From Lichenicola sp965198575 (GTDB lineage Bacteria; Pseudomonadota; Alphaproteobacteria; Acetobacterales; Acetobacteraceae), in contig NZ_OZ240671.1 in assembly GCF_965198575.1 (NCBI RefSeq), positions 434,001 to 498,000 on the forward strand: 64,000 nucleotides of DNA, read 5' to 3'. Shown here piece by piece: positions 18,609-27,036 of this stretch. The notes under the pieces were generated by a model. The model was not told the origin of the DNA and ran no database searches. It saw only the letters and a list, made by a program, of their open reading frames with translations. How positions within the stretch are numbered: the first letter of the stretch is position 1; each line of letters starts with the position of its first letter. Position numbers and translations under genes: made by a program.

Positions 18609-18949
18609 TAGTCACGCTCCAGCGCCGCTGCAATGGCCTCGGCGCGTTCCGCGAGCCCCGCCACAAGGTGCTCGCGCTGCTCGATCAGCACACGGGCCTG
18701 CTCACCCTCTTCCAGCGCGCTGGTCGTGCCCGAAGGCAGCCTATCGGCCGCGAGGTCGTGCAGTTCGTCGGCCATCAGCAACGCCGCAAGCGCCAGCAGC
18801 CGCGCCTCGCCGCTCTGGCCACCGATCGACTTGATGCGCTCGATCCGCCGCTCCACCTGCCGGGCCATGGATTGCAGATGCGGCTCCTGCCCATCCTCGC
18901 ACCCGACCGCGTAGGCGTAGCCGTTGATCCGCACGGTTACCTGCGCCAC
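18608..18949 (-). CDS. zapA: cell-division protein ZapA
   Basis: A 113-residue FtsZ-ring stabiliser. The start VAQVTVRINGYAYAVGCEDGQ followed by RQVERRIERI is typical ZapA, and the C-terminal half is a long coiled coil used for tetramerisation. GTG at 18949 is fixed by AGGAG seven bases upstream and by family length; the open frame extends to 19042. The stop abuts the 6S RNA, so zapA, ssrS and fthC are probably transcribed together. Confidence 0.9.
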   Translation of the reverse strand: MAQVTVRINGYAYAVGCEDGQEPHLQSMARQVERRIERIKSIGGQSGEARLLALAALLMADELHDLAADRLPSGTTSALEEGEQARVLIEQREHLVAGLAERAEAIAAALERD

Positions 18950-19013
18950 CGCAATCTCCTGGATAGGACGGCCAATGCCGCCCGCTTGGGTGTCCGTCGC
19001 GAGGCGCCGGCGT

Positions 19014-19394
19014 CTATGGCCCGGACTCCGGCACCGAAGCATCCGACTCGGCGGCCTCGGAACCCGGCACCACCACCACCGACCGCACCGTCGCTATCAT
19101 CAGGTCGAGACGTGCCGCCAGCGCCTGCAACTCGTCCTGCGTCATGCCCGGAGCGGCCGCCGGCAAGGCTGCCGCCTCCGCCGCAGCCAGCGCATGGCTC
19201 TGGGCCAACAGGTCAGCCTCATGCTGCGCCGCGCGGGCGGTCAGTTCGGCGACCCGCAACTCGTCCTGCTTGCGACCGGCCGCGGCCGCGATTCGGGCCA
19301 GCGCCGCTTCGAGCCGCGAAATGCCGCCGTCAGGCTCGGCTGCCGCTGCGGGGGTCGCTTCCTGTTGCCACTGGTCCTGTTGCGCCACTGGCAC
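19014..19394 (-). CDS. small coiled-coil protein upstream of zapA (DUF4164-like position)
   Basis: A 126-residue alanine-rich protein with a predicted coiled coil from about residue 25 to 75 (SRLEAALARIAAAAGRKQDE and following) and no signal peptide. Many alphaproteobacteria carry a short coiled-coil protein (DUF4164) just before zapA; this one occupies that place, but I cannot confirm homology. GTG start. Co-transcription with zapA (65-base gap) suggests a division-related role, which is inference. Confidence 0.6.
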   Translation of the reverse strand: MPVAQQDQWQQEATPAAAAEPDGGISRLEAALARIAAAAGRKQDELRVAELTARAAQHEADLLAQSHALAAAEAAALPAAAPGMTQDELQALAARLDLMIATVRSVVVVPGSEAAESDASVPESGP

Positions 19395-19453
19395 CCTTGT
19401 CCTTGCTCAGATCGGACTTGAACTGTTCGCCCGCAACGACTTGAACGTCAAGC

Positions 19454-19939
19454 ATGAACCCCAGCCCGCCCACCCTCGAACCGGTCGCCGTGGTGATCCA
19501 CAGCCTGGCCGATGCGCGGCTGGTGCTCGAGGCGGCGGCACGAGACGGCCTGGCACCGCCATTGCTCCTGTCGGCGCCGGATGCGGCCTGCTTCATGGGT
19601 CCCGCCTGGTGGCTGGCACTGGTCGCGGCCGCCAGGCAGCACCGGACGGACTCGATCCAGGACCTGCTGGATTGCGGCGACGCTGCCGGACCGGCGATGC
19701 AGGCTCTCCGCCTGGGGCAGAAACGACTGGTGCTGGACCAGGCCTGCCCGCAATTCGACGCGGTGCTGGAGCGGGCGACCGGGCTTGGCGCCAGGCTTCA
19801 GGCGGTCCGGCCACCGGCGCTCGATCTTGCCGCACGCGGGGCCGTCCGACAGTTGGCAGCCTGGCTCGGCGGCGGCCGCGACTCCGCATCCGGGCTGCCC
19901 CCGGCCCCGCCGCGTGACACCGGACCACCCTCACGCTAG
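19454..19939 (+). CDS. conserved hypothetical protein upstream of thiE
   Basis: A 161-residue protein with no domain I recognise. It has an alternating helical/strand pattern: EPVAVVIHSLADARLVLEAA opens it, PAWWLALVAAARQH is mid-protein, and the C-terminal 20 residues are Pro-rich. Only two cysteines and no membrane segment, so soluble. ATG start. It ends 31 bases before thiE on the same strand, so the two probably form an operon. The coding pattern is consistent along its length. Confidence 0.65.
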   Translation: MNPSPPTLEPVAVVIHSLADARLVLEAAARDGLAPPLLLSAPDAACFMGPAWWLALVAAARQHRTDSIQDLLDCGDAAGPAMQALRLGQKRLVLDQACPQFDAVLERATGLGARLQAVRPPALDLAARGAVRQLAAWLGGGRDSASGLPPAPPRDTGPPSR

Positions 19940-19970
19940 GTCTGCGGCCCCCGTTGCGGAGCCGACGCAC

Positions 19971-20612
19971 GTGACCCAGACCTGCCGCCTTTATGTGCTC
20001 ACGCCGCCCGCTTTGGTGCCGTCGGCGTTCGCGGACGTCCTGGCGCGGGCGCTCGATGCCGGCGATGTCGGTGCGGTGCAGCTTCGCCTGAAGACTGTCC
20101 CGGACGACGAGATCCTGCGCGCGATCGACGTGCTGCGACCGATCGTGCAGTCGCGCGACATCGCCTTCATCCTGAACGACCGGCCCGATCTCGCGGTCCG
20201 CTCCGGCTGCGACGGCGCCCATGTCGGCGCCGAGGACATCGACATCGCGTCTGCCCGCGCCCTGCTCGGTGACATGCAGCTTGGCGTGTCCTGCTACGAC
20301 AGCCGGGACGCGGCGATGGTCGCGGGCGAGGCCGGCGCCGATTACGTGGCGTACGGCGCCTTCTTCCCGTCGCCGAGCAAGCAGACCGAAATCCGATCGG
20401 ATCCGGAACTGCTGCATTGGTGGTCCGAGATGATGGAGCTGCCGGTGGTGGCGATCGGCGGCATCACGCCGGCGAACTGCGCCCCGCTGGTCACCGCCGG
20501 CGCCGATTTCCTCGCCGTCATCAGCGCCGTCTGGGATCATCCCGAAGGCCCGGCCGCCGGCGTCCGCGCAATGAACGCCGCGATCGCCGACGCCGCTTCG
20601 GCTGCTACCTGA
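19971..20612 (+). CDS. thiE: thiamine-phosphate synthase
   Basis: A 213-residue TIM-barrel enzyme joining HMP-PP and thiazole phosphate to thiamine phosphate. Visible family segments are VGAVQLRLK, FILNDRPDLAVRSGCDGAHVG, DYVAYGAFFPSPSK and the phosphate-binding VAIGGITPANC. GTG at 19971 gives the family length. There is no TPP riboswitch motif upstream. The other thiamine gene here, thiD at 33.6 kb, is not linked. Its 3' end overlaps the convergent fasciclin gene by eight bases. Confidence 0.9.
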   Translation: MTQTCRLYVLTPPALVPSAFADVLARALDAGDVGAVQLRLKTVPDDEILRAIDVLRPIVQSRDIAFILNDRPDLAVRSGCDGAHVGAEDIDIASARALLGDMQLGVSCYDSRDAAMVAGEAGADYVAYGAFFPSPSKQTEIRSDPELLHWWSEMMELPVVAIGGITPANCAPLVTAGADFLAVISAVWDHPEGPAAGVRAMNAAIADAASAAT

Positions 20613-21246
20613 TCGTCGCGGGCACCTGACCGGAGGCGACCACGCCGGGCGTCAGCATCGACTGGGTCGCATAGAGCACGCCGTTCGATTGCGGCATGTC
20701 GGACAGCCAGATCCGGCTGGTCCGGCCCTGGGTGTCGCCCAGCAGCAGCTCGCCGGTCCCGGGCTCGATCGACACGCTCAGGATGTCGCCATCGATGGTG
20801 CGCAAGCCGATCGGACCGCCACGCTTTGCGATCATCTGGCGCAGCTCTGACGTGGTGAAGGCGCCCGGAACGATCGTGTAGGCCATCATGCGGCGCAGGC
20901 TGGGGCGCATGGCCGGATCCAGCAGGTGGCCGCCATCCGCAGTCTGTGCCGCTTCGAGCGGCGTGTTCGGGATCGCGAACACCGTGTACGGCCCGGGCTG
21001 CTGCAGCTGCGTCATCAGCCCGGTCTGGATCAGCGCGGTGCTGTAATCGGCCAGCGCCAGCGAGCCACGCAGGCTGTCGTCGAGCGGCCGGTCGCGGAAC
21101 AGCGAGGTATCGCGAAACACCAGCGTATCGGTCGACGGGCGCACGAAGAACGGGTCCTGCCTGGCCGTGCTCTCGCATCCGCCCAGCACCGCCGGCGACA
21201 GCACTGCAAGCACAACCGGCCACACGGCACGCGTCCGACGTTTCAT
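20605..21246 (-). CDS. fasciclin (FAS1)-domain lipoprotein
   Basis: A 213-residue protein with a lipoprotein signal peptide (lipobox VLGGC, Cys at about residue 24) and one FAS1 domain. The FAS1 hallmarks are YTVFAIPNTPLEAA, where AF/IPN-type motifs are expected, and NGVLYATQSMLTP at the end of the fold, where family members read NGxIHxIDxVL. FAS1 lipoproteins are anchored in the envelope and take part in adhesion; the exact role here is unknown. Tail-to-tail with thiE. Confidence 0.82.
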   Translation of the reverse strand: MKRRTRAVWPVVLAVLSPAVLGGCESTARQDPFFVRPSTDTLVFRDTSLFRDRPLDDSLRGSLALADYSTALIQTGLMTQLQQPGPYTVFAIPNTPLEAAQTADGGHLLDPAMRPSLRRMMAYTIVPGAFTTSELRQMIAKRGGPIGLRTIDGDILSVSIEPGTGELLLGDTQGRTSRIWLSDMPQSNGVLYATQSMLTPGVVASGQVPATIR

Positions 21247-21387
21247 AGGATCCCCCTCCCCGGCGCGCCACCCAGACAGGACGCACGCGCCAGCACCGAT
21301 GCCTCGATATCGGCTGGCATCACCCGGCGCAAGCGAGCAACGTTCGCCTCGCCGATCACGGGCCCGGCCGGCGACCGTCCGCGGAGC

Positions 21388-21813
21388 TCAGCAGCCGTCG
21401 CCGCGCAGTTTCCAGGAGGCGACGCGGCCGCCATCGACCTCGAAGGTCGTGGTGCAGCTGCTCTGGTAGTAGCTGGGCCCGAAGCCGTCGCCGAAGCCGC
21501 CATAGCCGCCGCCCCAGCCGCCGCCGAAGCCACCGGGACCGAACCCGCCGCCGCCCCATCCCCAGCCACCCCAGCCCCAACCCCAGCCGAGGCCCGGCGA
21601 CCCGGGGGAGTAGCTGCTCTCGTTGTCGACATAAGCGAGGAAGGTGTGGCCGTCGGTGCTGAAAGTCCGGGTCGGCACGCCGAAAGAGCGGACCAGGTCG
21701 GTTTCCGAGCGGCCGATCATCGAGTCGAGCTGCTTGCGCTGGGCCGGGCTCGGCACCTCGCACGCGGACAATGCCAGCAGTGCCGCGAGAGGCACGATTG
21801 TCTGCAACTTCAT
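21388..21813 (-). CDS. glycine/tryptophan-rich lipoprotein
   Basis: A 141-residue lipoprotein with signal peptide and lipobox ALSAC (Cys at residue 18). Residues 25-65 resemble the small outer-membrane-lipoprotein fold of the SmpA/BamE type (IGRSETDLVRSFGVPTRTF). A central run of about 45 residues is almost only Gly, Trp, Phe and Pro, and a short C-terminal strand carries two cysteines (SSC...GDGC). Function unknown. The adhesive-looking Gly/Trp insert in a BamE-like scaffold is unusual. ATG start; upstream is a short gap to epmA. Confidence 0.75.
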   Translation of the reverse strand: MKLQTIVPLAALLALSACEVPSPAQRKQLDSMIGRSETDLVRSFGVPTRTFSTDGHTFLAYVDNESSYSPGSPGLGWGWGWGGWGWGGGGFGPGGFGGGWGGGYGGFGDGFGPSYYQSSCTTTFEVDGGRVASWKLRGDGC

Positions 21814-21895
21814 GGATCGGGCACCAGCGGTTCAGGTTGGTTCAGGCCATCGATATAGGTCCTGGCGCTGCCGCCGGAAGTTCATCCACATCACG

Positions 21896-22954
21896 TTACA
21901 ATTTTTCTGCGGGCGGACAACCGGCTTTGGTGGGTCGGTGGGTCAGCCACAGCACGTCCTCGATCCGCTCGGCGCCTGTCGCCAGCATCGCCAGCCGGTC
22001 GAAGCCCAGCGCGATGCCGGCACAGTCGGGTAGCCGGGGCAACGCCGCGATCAACGACTCGTCCAGTGGCCAGGCAGCATCCGGATCCGGCCCGCGCAAC
22101 GCCACGCGGCGCTCCCGGTCGACGGCGAACCGTGCCGCCTGCTCCACCGGGTCGGTCAGTTCGTCGAACGCGTTGGCAAGCTCGAGTCCGCCGGCATAAA
22201 GCTCGAACCGCAGCGCCACCCGCGGATCGGCCGGATCACGCCTGGCGAGTGCGGCCTGCGCCGCCGGCCAATGCGTGAGGAAGGTCGGGCGCGTTTGGCC
22301 GATCTGCGGCTCGATCCGCTCCAGCAGCAGCCGGAAGAACAGATCCTCCCAGTCCTCGCCCGGTCGCAGCTCCAACCCGGCCTGGCGCGCCAGGGCTGCC
22401 GCGTCGCCTGCGGTGCCCAGCAGATCGGCGCCGGCGTGACGATCGAACGCGTCGGCCATGCGCAGCCGCTCGAACGGCTGGTCGATCCGGATCACGCCGC
22501 CATGGCGCTCGATCGCCGGCGGCAACAGCCGTTGCAGGAGCCGCTCGGTCTCGTCCATCAGCGACGCCAGGTCGGCTCCGGGGCGATACCATTCCAGCAT
22601 GGTGAATTCCGGCGAATGGGTGTCGCCGGCCTCGCCGTTACGCCAGACCCGGGCCAGCTGGAACACCGGCAGCCCGAGATCGGCCACGATCCGCTTCATG
22701 GCGAATTCCGGACTGGTATGCAGCCAGATGTCACCGGTCTGTCCGTCCGGCTGCTCCAGGCGGGTGCGGAACGGCCGCAGATGCACCTCCTCGCCGGGGC
22801 TCGGCACCAGATACGGCGTCTCGACCTCCAGGTAGCCGCGCGCCTCGAAGAACGCCCGGGTGGCGCGCAGCATCATGCCGCGCCGACGCAGCAACGGCAG
22901 CCGGTCGGGCAGGCTGGCGGTGCGCGGCGGGTCGCGTGGCGGGCTGGTGGTCAT
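21896..22954 (-). CDS. epmA: EF-P--(R)-beta-lysine ligase
   Basis: A 352-residue class-II lysyl-tRNA-synthetase-like enzyme that attaches (R)-beta-lysine to EF-P. Motif 2 region SPEFTMLEWYRPGAD and motif 3 GIALGFDRLAML are clear, and there is no anticodon-binding domain, which separates it from LysS. ATG at 22954 is used; the frame is open to 23068. Divergent from epmB, with 52 bases between the starts, and about 2.6 kb from efp. Confidence 0.93.
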   Translation of the reverse strand: MTTSPPRDPPRTASLPDRLPLLRRRGMMLRATRAFFEARGYLEVETPYLVPSPGEEVHLRPFRTRLEQPDGQTGDIWLHTSPEFAMKRIVADLGLPVFQLARVWRNGEAGDTHSPEFTMLEWYRPGADLASLMDETERLLQRLLPPAIERHGGVIRIDQPFERLRMADAFDRHAGADLLGTAGDAAALARQAGLELRPGEDWEDLFFRLLLERIEPQIGQTRPTFLTHWPAAQAALARRDPADPRVALRFELYAGGLELANAFDELTDPVEQAARFAVDRERRVALRGPDPDAAWPLDESLIAALPRLPDCAGIALGFDRLAMLATGAERIEDVLWLTHRPTKAGCPPAEKL

Positions 22955-23006
22955 CTGGCGCCTTCCCTGGTTGCGCATGGGGCGAACGCGGCAGTACAGC
23001 CCGCCG

Positions 23007-24056
23007 ATGGATGGCAGCAACCTCGAGCCTGAACGCAGCACGATCCGCAGCATCGCCGGCCTGATCAAAGCCGGCCTCGTCGATCCGTCCGCACGCGGTG
23101 CGCTGGAGGCAGTCGCCGCGCGCTATGCGACCGCCATCCCGCCCGCGTTCGCTGGCCTCATCGAACAGCCGGACGATCCGATCGGATTGCAGGTGATCCC
23201 GCAGGCGGCCGAACTCGAGGTCGCCGTGCACGAAAAATCCGATCCGATCGGCGATGACGCCTTCTCTCCCGTCCCCGGAATCGTGCATCGCTATGCCGAC
23301 CGGGCGCTGCTGAAGCCGCTGCTGATCTGTCCGCTCTATTGCCGGTTCTGCTTCCGCCGCGAGCATGTGGGCCCCGATGGTGGCCTGCTCGACGAGGCCG
23401 CGCTGCAACGGGCACTCGACTGGCTGGCGGCGCATCCTGCGATCACCGAGGTGATCCTGACCGGCGGCGATCCGCTGATGCTGTCGCCGCGTCGCCTGGG
23501 CGGCGTTCTCGCCGCCCTGGACGCGATCCCGCATCTGCAGACCATCCGCATCCATAGCCGGGTGCCGGTGGCCGATCCCGCCCGCATCACCGGGCCGATG
23601 CTGGACACGTTGGAAACCACCAAGCCGCTCTGGCTGGTGGTGCACGCCAACCATGCACGCGAGTTCACCGAAGCCGCGCGCTCGGCCCTGCTGCGGATCC
23701 AGCGCCGGGCGGTCCCGGTGCTTGGCCAGTCGGTGCTGCTGCGCGGCGTCAATGACAGCATGGCGGCACTCGAGGCCCTGTTCCGCGCCATGCTGGCCGC
23801 CCGGGTGAAGCCGTACTACCTGCACCAGCTCGACCCGGCGCCGGGGACCGCGCACTTCCATGTGCCGATCGCCGAGGGCCGCCGCCTGATGGCGGAGTTG
23901 CGCGGGCGCGTCACCGGGCTCGCCTGGCCGACCTACGTGCTCGACATCCCCGGCGGCCACGGCAAGGTCCCGATCGGCCCGGATTATCTGGATCTGGACG
24001 CCGGCACCGTGCGCGATCCCGCGGGCCTCCCGCACGACCTCGCCCCTGATGCGTAG
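23007..24056 (+). CDS. epmB: EF-P beta-lysylation protein, lysine 2,3-aminomutase-like
   Basis: A 349-residue radical-SAM enzyme isomerising lysine to (R)-beta-lysine for EpmA. The cluster motif CPLYCRFCFRREHVG has the CxxxCxxC spacing. LTGGDPLMLSP and VVHANHAREF are KamA/EpmB-type, and the PLP-binding region is near YYLHQLDPAPGTAHF. It lacks the long C-terminal region of clostridial lysine aminomutases, as EpmB does. ATG at 23007. Divergent from epmA, so the pair probably shares its control region. Confidence 0.92.
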   Translation: MDGSNLEPERSTIRSIAGLIKAGLVDPSARGALEAVAARYATAIPPAFAGLIEQPDDPIGLQVIPQAAELEVAVHEKSDPIGDDAFSPVPGIVHRYADRALLKPLLICPLYCRFCFRREHVGPDGGLLDEAALQRALDWLAAHPAITEVILTGGDPLMLSPRRLGGVLAALDAIPHLQTIRIHSRVPVADPARITGPMLDTLETTKPLWLVVHANHAREFTEAARSALLRIQRRAVPVLGQSVLLRGVNDSMAALEALFRAMLAARVKPYYLHQLDPAPGTAHFHVPIAEGRRLMAELRGRVTGLAWPTYVLDIPGGHGKVPIGPDYLDLDAGTVRDPAGLPHDLAPDA

Positions 24057-24203
24057 CGGCGATGCTGCACCAGCAGCTCGGGCTTCCAGGCCCGACCGCT
24101 CGCGCTCATGCAGACATCCGCCACCCGTCCGTGCGCGGCGGGAGTGGAAACATATCGACTGCTGACGGGAACGGGTCAGGGATCGCCAGGCAAACCGGAG
24201 CGG

Positions 24204-25313
24204 TCAACCGCCCATGAACGCTGCGATATGCGTGTTCAGGAACCGCGCATCCTCAGGGCTCGCACCGGCGCCGGCGGGATGGCCCCACAGCGACGGGATC
24301 GGCAGGAAGGTGCAGTGCGCGATGAAGCCGGCCTCGTAGCGCGCATCCTCGACCGGGAAATACAGGTCCGTCGCCGACGGCATGTACAGCACCGGCACCT
24401 TGATCGAGCGCAACGCCGCCTCGACGTCGCCCTTGAATGGCGGCGTGTTGCCGACATCGTTGGATTGCCAGGTGCGCATCTGCAGGATCAGGTCGTTCGC
24501 GTCGTCACCGGCAAAGAACTCGCGCGCCATGTGATCGATCGCCTGGGTGAGCGTCGTGCCGGTCGGGTTTTCGCCGCGCCACAATTCGCGACGCCACCAT
24601 TCCTGCGAATACAGCCAGCCGAGCCACACCATCGACGTCGCGGCGATGCCTGTCGCCGGCTCGGTTTTGTAGTCGCCGCCATCGAACGCCGCATCCGCGG
24701 TGATCGCCGCGATCTGCCCGTCGAGCCGGACGATGCCATGGCCGTATGTCTTTGCGGTTCCGGACGTGGCAACGATCCGGTCCATGAAATCCGGATACAG
24801 TACCGCCCACTGCAAAGCCTGCTGAGCTCCCATCGAGAAACCGATGACGGCGCGCAGATGCCGCACATGCAACTGCTCGATCAGCAACTGGTGCACCGCG
24901 CGGACATTGTCCCGGATCGTCATCACCGGGAACCGCGGCCCGTGGAACGGCTCCGGCGTGTTGCTCGGCGAGGAGGAGCGACCGTTGCCGAACAGCTCGC
25001 TGGTGACCAGGAACAGCTTGCCCGGATCGAGCGCCTTGCCCGGGCCGATCAGCCACTCGTAGCCATGCATGTCGGCCATGTAGTGCGACGGCAGCAGCAC
25101 GGCATTGTCGCCGGCCGGGTTCAGCGTGCCGTAGGTGCCATACATGACCCGGGCGTGCGGCAGCACCGACCCGCTCTCGGTGGTGAAATCGGGAATGACG
25201 AATTCATGGCTGACCGGCCCGGCGATCGGCTGCGCCTGTGCCACCCCCGCCTGGCCGGAAAGTCCCGCGGCAAGCAGAAGCGAGGCGACGTTGGACACGA
25301 CACTGGTTTTCAT
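24204..25313 (-). CDS. secreted alpha/beta-hydrolase, homoserine acetyltransferase-like
   Basis: A 369-residue alpha/beta-fold protein related to MetX but with a signal peptide (LLLAAGLSGQAGVAQAQ), so it probably acts in the periplasm. The nucleophile elbow is GFSMGAQQALQWA, and the acid and base are likely in ATDLYFP and SLWGHPAG near the C-terminus. MetX itself is cytoplasmic, so homoserine acetylation is unlikely; a hydrolase or acyl-transfer role is more plausible. Monocistronic, divergent from efp. Confidence 0.82.
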   Translation of the reverse strand: MKTSVVSNVASLLLAAGLSGQAGVAQAQPIAGPVSHEFVIPDFTTESGSVLPHARVMYGTYGTLNPAGDNAVLLPSHYMADMHGYEWLIGPGKALDPGKLFLVTSELFGNGRSSSPSNTPEPFHGPRFPVMTIRDNVRAVHQLLIEQLHVRHLRAVIGFSMGAQQALQWAVLYPDFMDRIVATSGTAKTYGHGIVRLDGQIAAITADAAFDGGDYKTEPATGIAATSMVWLGWLYSQEWWRRELWRGENPTGTTLTQAIDHMAREFFAGDDANDLILQMRTWQSNDVGNTPPFKGDVEAALRSIKVPVLYMPSATDLYFPVEDARYEAGFIAHCTFLPIPSLWGHPAGAGASPEDARFLNTHIAAFMGG

Positions 25314-25542
25314 GAAGGCGCATCAATCCGATTGAAATCATGTTCTGCGACAGGCAGCCCATCTCCCGGGCTGACAGCTGCGCCGGTCCGCCCGGCAGAC
25401 GACCGCAACAGAACCCGCATCGGACGATAGGTCACCGCGCCACGTCCGTCGACGGCCCAAGGGCTGCCTGCCCGGCGTTCTTGCCGCACCGGGTGGATGG
25501 GTCTAGAAGCCCGCCTTCCCATCCCCCGCCCAAGGCTCGACA

Positions 25543-26109
25543 ATGAAGCAGCAGGCCAACCTGATCCGCGCCGGCCAGGTGATCGAGCATGATGGCCGTC
25601 GCTGGACCATCCTCAAGCAGCAGATCATCACCCCCGGCAAGGGCGGCGCCTTCATCCAGGTCGAGATGCGCGACCTGAAGACCGGCAACAAGACCAACGA
25701 GCGCTGGCGCACCGCCGACACCGTCGAGCGGCTGATGACCGAGGACAAGGAGTACACGTACTCCTACACCGAGGGCGACAACCTGGTGCTGATGGACCCC
25801 GAGACCTTCGAGCAGGCCGTCATCCCGACCGCCATCCTCGGCGAAGCCACCGCGTTCCTGCAGGACAACATGACGGTCAACGTCAAGCTGGTCGAAGGCG
25901 ATCCGGTCGGCATGGAGCTGCCGCCGCACGTCACGCTGGAGATCGTCGAGGCCGACCCCGTGGTGAAGGGCCAGACCGCCAGCTCCTCCTACAAGCCGGC
26001 CAAGCTGTCGAACGGCGTCAAGACGATGGTGCCGCCGTTCATCGAAGCCGGCGAGCGCATCGTCGTGCGCACCGACGACGCCAGCTACGTCGAGCGCGCC
26101 AAGGGCTGA
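25543..26109 (+). CDS. efp: elongation factor P
   Basis: The 188-residue translation factor that relieves ribosome stalling at polyproline stretches. The modification loop PGKGGAF carries Lys33, the residue beta-lysylated by EpmA/EpmB, both encoded just upstream. All three EF-P domains are present. EF-P should matter to this organism because many proteins here contain polyproline runs (TonB, TolA, the OmpA-like protein at 27 kb). Six bases separate it from the inositol monophosphatase gene. Confidence 0.97.
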   Translation: MKQQANLIRAGQVIEHDGRRWTILKQQIITPGKGGAFIQVEMRDLKTGNKTNERWRTADTVERLMTEDKEYTYSYTEGDNLVLMDPETFEQAVIPTAILGEATAFLQDNMTVNVKLVEGDPVGMELPPHVTLEIVEADPVVKGQTASSSYKPAKLSNGVKTMVPPFIEAGERIVVRTDDASYVERAKG

Positions 26110-26114
26110 CGACG

Positions 26115-26975
26115 ATGGCCATGCGCCTCTCTCCTGTCATGACGGTGATGCAGAACGCGGCGCAGAAGGCGGCGCGCCGGCTGCTGCGCGACTTCAACGA
26201 GGTCGAGCAGCTGCAGGTCAGCATCAAGGGGCCGGGCGATTTCGTCAGCCAGGCCGACCTGCGCGCCGAGGCCACGATCCGCGAGGAGCTGGCACGCGCC
26301 CGTCCGGGCTACGCCTTCCTGATGGAGGAGAGCGGTGCCTCGGGTTCGGAGAACTGGTCCTGGCGCTGGGTGGTCGACCCGCTCGACGGCACCACCAACT
26401 TCCTGCACGGCATCCCGCACTGGGCGATCAGCATCGGCCTGCAGAAGCGCCTCCCCGACGGCAGCGCCGAGCTCGCAGCCGCGGTGGTGTACAACCCTGC
26501 CGGCAACGAGATGTTCTGGGCCGAGAAGGGCGCCGGCGCCTACCTGAACGAGCGCCGTTTGCGCGTGTCGGCCAGGCGCGAGCTGATCGACGCGCTGTTC
26601 TCCACCGGCATCCCGTTCGCGGCGATCCCGGCCGAACGCCGACTGCCGTTCGCCCGCATCCTGGGGTCGCTGATGCCGCAGGTGTCGGGGATCCGGCGGT
26701 TCGGTTCGGCCGCACTCGATCTCTGCTGGACCGCGGCCGGCCGCTATGACGGGTTCTGGGAGATCGGGCTGAAGCCGTGGGACTGTGCGGCCGGCATCCT
26801 GGTCGTGCGTGAGGCCGGCGGCTACGTCACCGACCCGCACAACGCGGAAAGCCAGGCGATGGAAGCCGACTGCAACATCGTCGCCGGCAACACCTACATG
26901 CACCCCAAGCTGCGCGAGATCGTGCTGGCCGGCATGGGCGGCGCCATCCAGGCGAGTGCAACACCCCCAACCTGA
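26115..26975 (+). CDS. suhB: inositol monophosphatase family protein
   Basis: A 286-residue Mg2+-dependent phosphatase. Metal-site motifs are FLMEESG (Glu), VVDPLDGTTNFLHG and KPWDCAAGILVVREAGG, all in the right order and spacing. In bacteria SuhB also takes part in rRNA antitermination complexes, so the physiological role may not be inositol phosphate hydrolysis. ATG directly after efp suggests co-transcription. Confidence 0.92.
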   Translation: MAMRLSPVMTVMQNAAQKAARRLLRDFNEVEQLQVSIKGPGDFVSQADLRAEATIREELARARPGYAFLMEESGASGSENWSWRWVVDPLDGTTNFLHGIPHWAISIGLQKRLPDGSAELAAAVVYNPAGNEMFWAEKGAGAYLNERRLRVSARRELIDALFSTGIPFAAIPAERRLPFARILGSLMPQVSGIRRFGSAALDLCWTAAGRYDGFWEIGLKPWDCAAGILVVREAGGYVTDPHNAESQAMEADCNIVAGNTYMHPKLREIVLAGMGGAIQASATPPT

Positions 26976-27036
26976 GCGCCCTCTCCGGACCGGCGCCGGT
27001 TGAGCGTGTGCGCGGCCTCGTCTAGGGTCCGGCACG

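Noticed and set aside
19940..19970. TPP riboswitch before thiE
   Set aside because: The gap is only 31 bases and contains no CUGAGA-type thi-box.
24078..24095. Terminator after epmB
   Set aside because: A six-base TCGGGC/GCCCGA stem exists but has no T-tract and is common by chance in this GC range.
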